The notes under the pieces are model-generated. The model saw only the letters and a program-made list of their open reading frames with translations. It was not told the origin of the DNA and did not search any database. From Bacillota bacterium (lineage in GTDB: Bacteria > Bacillota > Clostridia > Christensenellales > CAG-138), in contig JAEWZS010000105.1 in NCBI GenBank assembly GCA_023458355.1, positions 1 through 17,673 of the forward strand: a stretch of DNA of 17,673 bases. The letters are read 5' to 3'. The position numbers and the translations under genes are program-made. Positions 12,987 to 17,673 of this stretch are shown in pieces (position 1 is the stretch's first letter; each line of letters begins with the position of its first letter).

Positions 12987-14369
12987 ATGAAAAGCGACCG
13001 TTTTGTTTTATCCGCACTTATCCTGATGCTCTTGCTTGTTTTTACGGGCTGCGTTGCAGAGGATAGTGGACCATCCGTTCCGACACCCATTCCAACGCCC
13101 ACACCGCCGGCCTTTAAAATGCCGTCTGTGCCTGCGAATACGGAAGAAAGTGTGGAGATATATCCATCGCTTACAATGGAAGAGCAGATTGCTACCCATT
13201 CTATTGCGCATCTCATCCAAACGGTTACAAACGCATCCCCCGGCGAGGAATATTACGAGGCTGTAAGGGCTTATATCATAACGTTCATGGCTGAGGGCGG
13301 CGTTACGCTGCCCGAGGGTTTCACCGTCTCCGCGTCCGAGGGTATGCCGCTCTACGTGGATGGCGATACGGTGGGAGAAAACACGCCCTCCGCGCAGTTT
13401 TTTGCAACAAGCTTCAATGCACCCGAGGGGGATGAGCATGTACTCTTAACGGTACTGGAGCTTGAAAGCGGCTATATTGTAGGCTCTCAATTTCCGCGCT
13501 ATATCGCGCGCGCGGTACTTGTGGCGCAAAGCCCAAAGAGTACGGAGTATTTTCTTCACGATACGGATAACGACGGCTCGCTCGATTATGCGTTTCGCTA
13601 TTACATACCCGGTGTTCCCTACGAAGAAAGTGAGAGCGAATGCTATGTAATACATTTGAACGAATGGCGTTTTACCGCGGAACCTGTATCGACGGAGGCT
13701 TGGTATAAGAGTAAGGCGGAATATGAGCGCTTTGCGGCGGAATACAGCATGCGCGAAAACGTGAAAAAGGGCATCAATATGACGGTACTTATACCCGAAC
13801 GTTATTTGAAGCTATCTAAAAACGGAAAAAATGGTGCTGTTGAGATCGATTTAAATACTGAAGAGCTCACGGTAAACTACACCTGCAAAAATAACACCTC
13901 TACATGGGAATTGATGCTTGAGGGATCGGATGGTATTCTTTCGGGCGGCTTCACTGCCGATAACATGACATACTTTGATACGAGCATTGGCGTAATGGAT
14001 CTTACGGGGGACGGCAAGAAGGAGATACTCTTAAGTGTGGTTCCGTTTGAAGCGGTCTCGGGCGGCGAGCTCCATGTATTCACGCAGGATAATAGTGCGC
14101 TTGTAGAGATACTCACCGTGTGTGATGGGAACCCGTCTCAAAAGCAGACACAATATGCTGCCTCGTACTTCAACATCCCCGACAGTTTCATGTATTCAGA
14201 CGGTACTGCTGCAAGCGGCTTTTCAAATATTTATACCCGTGCCGCCTGCGTATCCACATCAGGAATTAACCTTTTACGCATCACGGCCGATAAAGGGCAG
14301 AAGAGCGCGCATACCTATTTGTGGTGGAACGGCGAAACCTTTGAGGTGGTCGCACAAAAGGCAGCATAA
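12987..14369 (+). CDS. Lipoprotein with proline/threonine linker and Ca-binding-like loops
   Basis: A 460-residue exported protein. A lipoprotein signal peptide ends at FTG-Cys22, so it should be anchored in the outer leaflet of the membrane. A PTPIPTPTPP-type linker (about residues 29-40) lifts the rest off the membrane. The body has two aspartate-rich loops, DTDNDGSLDY (near 191-200) and DLTGDGKKE (near 343-351), of the type seen in calcium-binding FG-GAP/VCBS or EF-hand-like repeats, the second followed by the strand ILLSVV. There is no recognisable catalytic motif. ATG at 12987 follows GGAGG after four bases; in-frame codons further upstream lack a site. It is monocistronic, between its own promoter and a strong terminator. 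It is divergent from the chemoreceptor, but no functional link is shown. Confidence 0.78.
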   Translation: MKSDRFVLSALILMLLLVFTGCVAEDSGPSVPTPIPTPTPPAFKMPSVPANTEESVEIYPSLTMEEQIATHSIAHLIQTVTNASPGEEYYEAVRAYIITFMAEGGVTLPEGFTVSASEGMPLYVDGDTVGENTPSAQFFATSFNAPEGDEHVLLTVLELESGYIVGSQFPRYIARAVLVAQSPKSTEYFLHDTDNDGSLDYAFRYYIPGVPYEESESECYVIHLNEWRFTAEPVSTEAWYKSKAEYERFAAEYSMRENVKKGINMTVLIPERYLKLSKNGKNGAVEIDLNTEELTVNYTCKNNTSTWELMLEGSDGILSGGFTADNMTYFDTSIGVMDLTGDGKKEILLSVVPFEAVSGGELHVFTQDNSALVEILTVCDGNPSQKQTQYAASYFNIPDSFMYSDGTAASGFSNIYTRAACVSTSGINLLRITADKGQKSAHTYLWWNGETFEVVAQKAA

Positions 14370-14387
14370 TAACGGTTCATGAAATTT

Positions 14388-14423
14388 AAGGCCGCATGCC
14401 TTCCGGGTATGCGGCCTTTTTTG
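14388..14423 (+). terminator. Intrinsic terminator of the lipoprotein gene
   Basis: A 13-bp stem (14388-14400 with 14406-14418, one G-U) with loop TTCCG is followed by further Ts. It separates the lipoprotein gene from the structured RNA region. Confidence 0.88.
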
Positions 14424-14428
14424 TAAAA

Positions 14429-14605
14429 ATGCATACTATGATGCATGCGGCATTACTCCGGCACTAACAGTCGGGGAAAATAGCCGAAGGATTTTTACCG
14501 CCAATCAAGGCGGACGACGCTGGCGGGCTCGGAGCGCCCGCTTAAGTAGGACAACGCAGAGTGGCGGCAAAAAGATTGGAATAGATTAAGCTAATGTTTG
14601 CTTAA
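14429..14605 (+). ncRNA. Structured RNA candidate ahead of the asparagine synthetase gene
   Basis: The 281 bases between the lipoprotein and asparagine synthetase genes have no ORF but carry many helices: ATGCAT/ATGCAT (14429-14446), CCGCC/GGCGG (14498-14513), GCGGGC/GCCCGC (14523-14541), TTAAGC/GCTTAA (14586-14605), and a long-range pairing of 14492-14503 with 14562-14573 (11 of 12 bases). The long-range helix and the local CCGCC/GGCGG hairpin use the same bases, so they exclude each other. No terminator precedes the coding region. It may be a cis-acting leader of the asparagine synthetase gene or an independent ncRNA. I considered the raiA-type ncRNA of spore-forming Firmicutes as a hypothesis, but cannot confirm it by eye. 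Boundaries are approximate. Confidence 0.5.
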
Positions 14606-14650
14606 GGGAGTAATATATACCGCAACTGAATATGGAAAGGTGAGAACGAT

Positions 14651-16492
14651 ATGTGCGGAATCACAGGCGTGATTCAATATGATAGGGATCTTACCGAGCT
14701 TAACGGTGTCGTCGAGCATATGACGGAGGTCATTACGCGGCGCGGGCCGGACGATACGGGAATCATAAAGGAACAACATGCGCTTTTAGGCCACAGGCGG
14801 CTTGTTGTTGTGGACCCTACGGGCGGTGCACAGCCCATGCAAAAGAGCGTTAATGGCAATACATATACCATCGTTTATAATGGCGAGCTTTACAATACGG
14901 AGGAATTGCGCAAACAGCTATTGAAACTTGGTCTTTCTTTTCGCTCCTACTCGGATACGGAGGTGCTTTTGTGTGCCTATATCGCGTGGGGTGAAGATTG
15001 CGTAAATAAACTCAACGGCATTTTCAGCTTCGGCGTGTGGAATGCAAGTACGCAAACGCTTTTTCTATGCCGCGATCCTCTTGGTGTGAAGCCTCTTTAT
15101 TATGCGAGAAAAGACGGTGCGTTTTTGTTCGGCTCGGAAATCAAGGCAATATTTGCGTACCCCAAAATGCGTGCGGAGCTTGACGCAGAAGGCATTTTGG
15201 AACTCATTGGCCTTGGCCCCGCCCATACACCATCCTCCGGTGTGCTAAAAGGTGTATTCCAACTGCCCGCGGCGCATTATCTTGTGTACACAAGGGATGG
15301 CTTACGCGTGGAAGAATACTGGAAGCCCAAAAGCACAAAGCATGAGAAAACGCCTGAAGAAGTTGCCAGTGAAGTGCGTGAACTTCTACATGACGCTGTA
15401 ATTCGTCAACTCACGGCGGATGTGCCGGTGGGTACCTTCCTATCAGGCGGACTTGATTCGAGCATCATCTCCGCCATTGCGGCCAAGGAATTTGAAAAGA
15501 AGGGCGAAAGGCTCCATACCTTTTCCGTCGAATATCAAGACAACGCGGATTTTTATAAGAAAAGCGACTTTATGCCCGATGCAGACGAGGTATGGGCGGA
15601 CAAAATGGCGGCACATATCAATAGCCTCCATACGAAGGTGATCTTAGATAACACGGATCTTGCGGACGCACTTTTTGACGCGGTTATTGCTAATGACATG
15701 CCCGGCATGGCGGATATCGATTCGTCGCTTCTGCTTTTTTGCCGTGAGATCAAAAAGACGACCACTGTAGCGCTATCGGGTGAGTGCGCGGATGAGATAT
15801 TCGGCGGTTATCCCTGGTATGTGCGCCCTGACCTCGCTTATGAAAACACGTTTCCGTGGTCAGGTGCTATAAAGGAGCGTGAGGCGCTTCTTACGCCCCG
15901 GGTAAAACACTTTGATCTTCCCGGTTTTGTAGAGGAACGCTACCAAAAAACGGTGAATTCTGCACCGCTTTCGGGCGACGAGAGGCCTGCTGATGTAAAA
16001 CATAAGGTGATGTTTTATCTCAATCTCAAATGGTTCATGCAGACGCTTTTGACGCGCAAGGACCGCATGAGCATGTTTTCAGCCCTCGAAGTGCGCGTGC
16101 CGTTCGCGGATCACAGGCTTGTGGAATACGCCTACAACATTCCCCGAGAAATGCTTTTTTACGGCGGCCGCGAAAAAGGACTTTTGCGAACGGCCATGCG
16201 GGGTATACTGCCTGAAGATATACTTTGGCGTAAAAAAAGCCCCTATCCCAAAACCTTTCATCCCTCCTACACGCTTCGGGTAACGGAAAAGCTTCGCTCG
16301 TATGTAAACGATAAGGAAGTTCGGCTTTTGGAGTTTCTCGACGTAGATTCCATAAAAGCGCTCGTGGAAACCGAGGGGCGCTCTTTTAGTCGCCCATGGT
16401 TCGGACAGCTCATGACCGGCCCGCAGCTCATCGCGTACCTCGTGCAGCTCGAGTATTGGCTCAGGGCCTATGATGTAAACGTGCGCCTATAA
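14651..16492 (+). CDS. asnB: Asparagine synthetase, glutamine-hydrolysing
   Basis: Makes asparagine from aspartate, ATP and glutamine. The start is fixed by MCGITG: Met1 is removed so Cys2 becomes the glutaminase nucleophile. Other class II glutaminase residues are visible: Arg50 in GHRRLVVVD, YNGELYN at 76-82 and SDTEVLL at 101-107. The synthetase domain has the PP-loop SGGLDSS at 265-271 and SGECADEIFGGY at 376-387, then KDRMSMFSALEVRVPFAD near 473-490. The 613-residue length is close to the AsnO/AsnB enzymes of Bacillus (about 614-632). AAAGGTGAG lies about seven bases before the ATG. It is preceded by the structured RNA candidate and followed by a bidirectional terminator. In B. subtilis a paralogue, AsnO, is needed for sporulation; whether that applies here is unknown. 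Confidence 0.95.
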   Translation: MCGITGVIQYDRDLTELNGVVEHMTEVITRRGPDDTGIIKEQHALLGHRRLVVVDPTGGAQPMQKSVNGNTYTIVYNGELYNTEELRKQLLKLGLSFRSYSDTEVLLCAYIAWGEDCVNKLNGIFSFGVWNASTQTLFLCRDPLGVKPLYYARKDGAFLFGSEIKAIFAYPKMRAELDAEGILELIGLGPAHTPSSGVLKGVFQLPAAHYLVYTRDGLRVEEYWKPKSTKHEKTPEEVASEVRELLHDAVIRQLTADVPVGTFLSGGLDSSIISAIAAKEFEKKGERLHTFSVEYQDNADFYKKSDFMPDADEVWADKMAAHINSLHTKVILDNTDLADALFDAVIANDMPGMADIDSSLLLFCREIKKTTTVALSGECADEIFGGYPWYVRPDLAYENTFPWSGAIKEREALLTPRVKHFDLPGFVEERYQKTVNSAPLSGDERPADVKHKVMFYLNLKWFMQTLLTRKDRMSMFSALEVRVPFADHRLVEYAYNIPREMLFYGGREKGLLRTAMRGILPEDILWRKKSPYPKTFHPSYTLRVTEKLRSYVNDKEVRLLEFLDVDSIKALVETEGRSFSRPWFGQLMTGPQLIAYLVQLEYWLRAYDVNVRL

Positions 16493-16566
16493 TTAGAATT
16501 TAGCCTTATCAAAAAACATAAATCATTTGGCTGTAACAGCAAATATTCAAGCATGTCATGGGATAC

Positions 16567-16607
16567 AAAAAAGGACGAAGGATACGCACAATACCCTCGT
16601 CCTTTTT
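16567..16607. terminator. Bidirectional intrinsic terminator
   Basis: AAAAAGGACGA (16568-16578) pairs perfectly with TCGTCCTTTTT (16597-16607) across an 18-base loop. A and T runs on the arms give T-tracts on both strands, suiting the convergent asparagine synthetase (+) and LRR surface protein (-) genes. Confidence 0.85.
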
Positions 16608-16617
16608 CATATCGTGT

Positions 16618-17673
16618 TTATGCTTTGCACCTCTTCATGACCAAATAGCCGGAGCAGAGTGCCGCAAGGCCCATCATGACGAAACCGGTAGGATTTGCTG
16701 CATCACCTGTATTTGGAGGGTTACTCACCATGCTATCCGGCAAACCCGTCGTCACCGCAAACGGCGAAAGGCTCGTAACGGTGAAAGTTGCCTTCCCGTC
16801 TGCCACCGTGGCGGCAAGCGTTTCCAGCCTGCCGTTTACGCAGTGGAGTATGGTAACCGTCCTGCCGTTATGCTGATTGCCGATGGGTATGGAAATGGTA
16901 AGCGGGCCGGAAAAATCCCGGGTGAGGTCAATGTCAAAGCCAAGTATCAGCTGCCCTTTAGATTGCGCCTTACGGATGGCGTTGCAGGCATTGCAGGTGC
17001 CTTCTTGGTGAAGCACCATATTCTGCACAATAAGCTCAGCACTCCTGTGAATGAGGCCGGATACGGATATACCCTGTACACTGCTTGTCAGGGTGCGTTG
17101 GACGGCCTCGCTCATTGCGGGGAACACCGCCGTGACTACGCCCGAGTTGGCCGCGTTCGTCGTCGCAGCACCTGCTACGGTGAAGAGGTTTTCCGCAACG
17201 CCCGTTAGGGTGTAACCTGCTTTCGGGGTTAGAGCGATTGTCGCCGTGTAGGCCGTTCCGCTACGAAACCGATCATCCGCCGGGCTCCATGTCAGGGTTC
17301 CCGTATACTGCGCCGTTTCGGTGATTGCGCTGACCGGCAAAGCACCGCGCACGGGTGCGGTAACGCCGCTGATGGACGCTGCATCAATGATTGCAAAGGC
17401 GTTGCCCCAATAATTCAGGTTTGGTCCCGAACCCGGTCCGCCCCACGCGGCGGGGTAGCACACGGCGGCAACCTCAATTGCCCAGTCTGCGCCGAAGGTG
17501 GGAGGTACAGCGCTCGTTAACACGATGGTCAGGCTGCAGCACCCAGCAAACGCAAAATCGCCGATGAAGGCAGCAGAGTTCGGAATCGTCACTGATGTGA
17601 GTGCTCTGCAGCCGGCAAACGCTGCATAGCCGATGGAGGCAACGGAGTTTGGAATCGTCACCGATGTGAGTGC
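16618..17673 (-). CDS. BspA-like leucine-rich-repeat surface protein with sortase signal (partial)
   Basis: C-terminal 351 residues of a larger cell-wall protein; the frame is open through the right window edge, so the start, signal peptide and most repeats are missing. The visible N-terminal part has two LRR_5-type units (ALTSVTIPNSVASIGYAAFAGC and the next copy), 23 residues each. Then come a beta-rich Ig-like segment (TYTGTLTW-like, then TATIALTPKAGYTLTGVAENLFTV) and a second domain (GPLTISIPIGNQHNGRTVTIL through TSLSPFAV) frequent near the C-terminus of Clostridial surface proteins. The end is a sorting signal: NPPNTGD (318-324), a hydrophobic span and the tail KRCKA. It departs from LPxTG in having Pro for Leu. 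It is probably linked to peptidoglycan by a sortase and may act in adhesion. Confidence 0.87.
   Translation of the reverse strand, partial: ALTSVTIPNSVASIGYAAFAGCRALTSVTIPNSAAFIGDFAFAGCCSLTIVLTSAVPPTFGADWAIEVAAVCYPAAWGGPGSGPNLNYWGNAFAIIDAASISGVTAPVRGALPVSAITETAQYTGTLTWSPADDRFRSGTAYTATIALTPKAGYTLTGVAENLFTVAGAATTNAANSGVVTAVFPAMSEAVQRTLTSSVQGISVSGLIHRSAELIVQNMVLHQEGTCNACNAIRKAQSKGQLILGFDIDLTRDFSGPLTISIPIGNQHNGRTVTILHCVNGRLETLAATVADGKATFTVTSLSPFAVTTGLPDSMVSNPPNTGDAANPTGFVMMGLAALCSGYLVMKRCKA
17582..17673 (-). repeat. 69-bp tandem repeat encoding LRR units
   Basis: The 23 bases at 17582-17604 recur at 17651-17673 with a single difference, offset by exactly 69 bp, one 23-residue LRR unit. The array is cut by the window edge. 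Confidence 0.8.

Noticed and set aside
14429..14605. T-box leader for asparagine (AGAGTGGCGGC near 14558)
   Set aside because: The conserved AGGGTGGNACCGCG box is absent and there is no terminator/antiterminator pair before asnB.
16558..17208. 216-codon plus-strand frame over the LRR gene
   Set aside because: It runs antisense to a protein with clear LRR, Ig-like and sortase-signal content, and its translation is rich in Arg/Cys/His with no family resemblance.
17582..17673. Possible CRISPR-like or transposon repeat
   Set aside because: The 69-bp period keeps the reading frame and encodes 23-residue LRR units; there are no spacers.

Overview
The window reads as chromosome of an endospore-forming, Gram-positive anaerobe of the Clostridia type. 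Evidence: a small acid-soluble spore protein gene, strong AGGAGG-type ribosome binding sites, a sortase-anchored LRR surface protein, a CarD-type regulator, TTG/GTG starts beside ATG, and compact hairpin-plus-T terminators. I see no rRNA, tRNA, CRISPR array, transposase, phage gene or other sign of a mobile island.

Layout. 79-1676 (+): two-gene ABC-2 exporter. 1747-3128: a membrane 4Fe-4S protein (-) and a Crp/Fnr-family regulator (+) share a very compact divergent promoter with a 16-bp palindrome. 3129-3574: a structured leader with a likely promoter and two hairpin/T-tract elements. 3575-4467 (+): a CarD-like protein, then a small Tudor-like barrel protein with a basic tail. 4464-5837 (-): an MFS transporter whose stop codon overlaps that of the preceding gene, with a LacI-type operator-like palindrome upstream. 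6054-7154 (+): a two-domain P-loop protein whose second P-loop is degenerate. 7339-7902 (+): an all-helical conserved protein of unknown function. 8028-9874 (+): a regulator (XRE HTH fused to an AbrB barrel), an ABC ATPase and an ABC-2 permease, probably one operon. 9954-10124 (-): a 56-residue SspF-like spore protein with a TTG start. 10378-12762 (-): a dCache chemoreceptor with several HAMP-like units and a sigma-28-like promoter. 12987-14369 (+): a lipoprotein of unknown function. 14420-14610: a GC-rich structured RNA candidate. 14651-16492 (+): glutamine-hydrolysing asparagine synthetase. 16618-17673 (-): C-terminal part of a BspA-like LRR surface protein, running off the window edge.

How the parts relate. 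The window is a mosaic of short independent transcription units, nearly all closed by recognisable terminators. Themes are membrane export (two ABC systems), sensing and motility (chemoreceptor), surface exposure (lipoprotein, LRR protein), sporulation (SASP, possibly others) and transcription control (Crp/Fnr, CarD plus Tudor-like partner, XRE-AbrB). The best candidates for undescribed biology are the RNA ahead of the asparagine synthetase, the single-palindrome divergent switch at 2371-2462, the CarD/Tudor pair with its structured leader, and the P-loop protein with an inactivated second site. Family assignments come from recognising motifs by eye; no database search was run.
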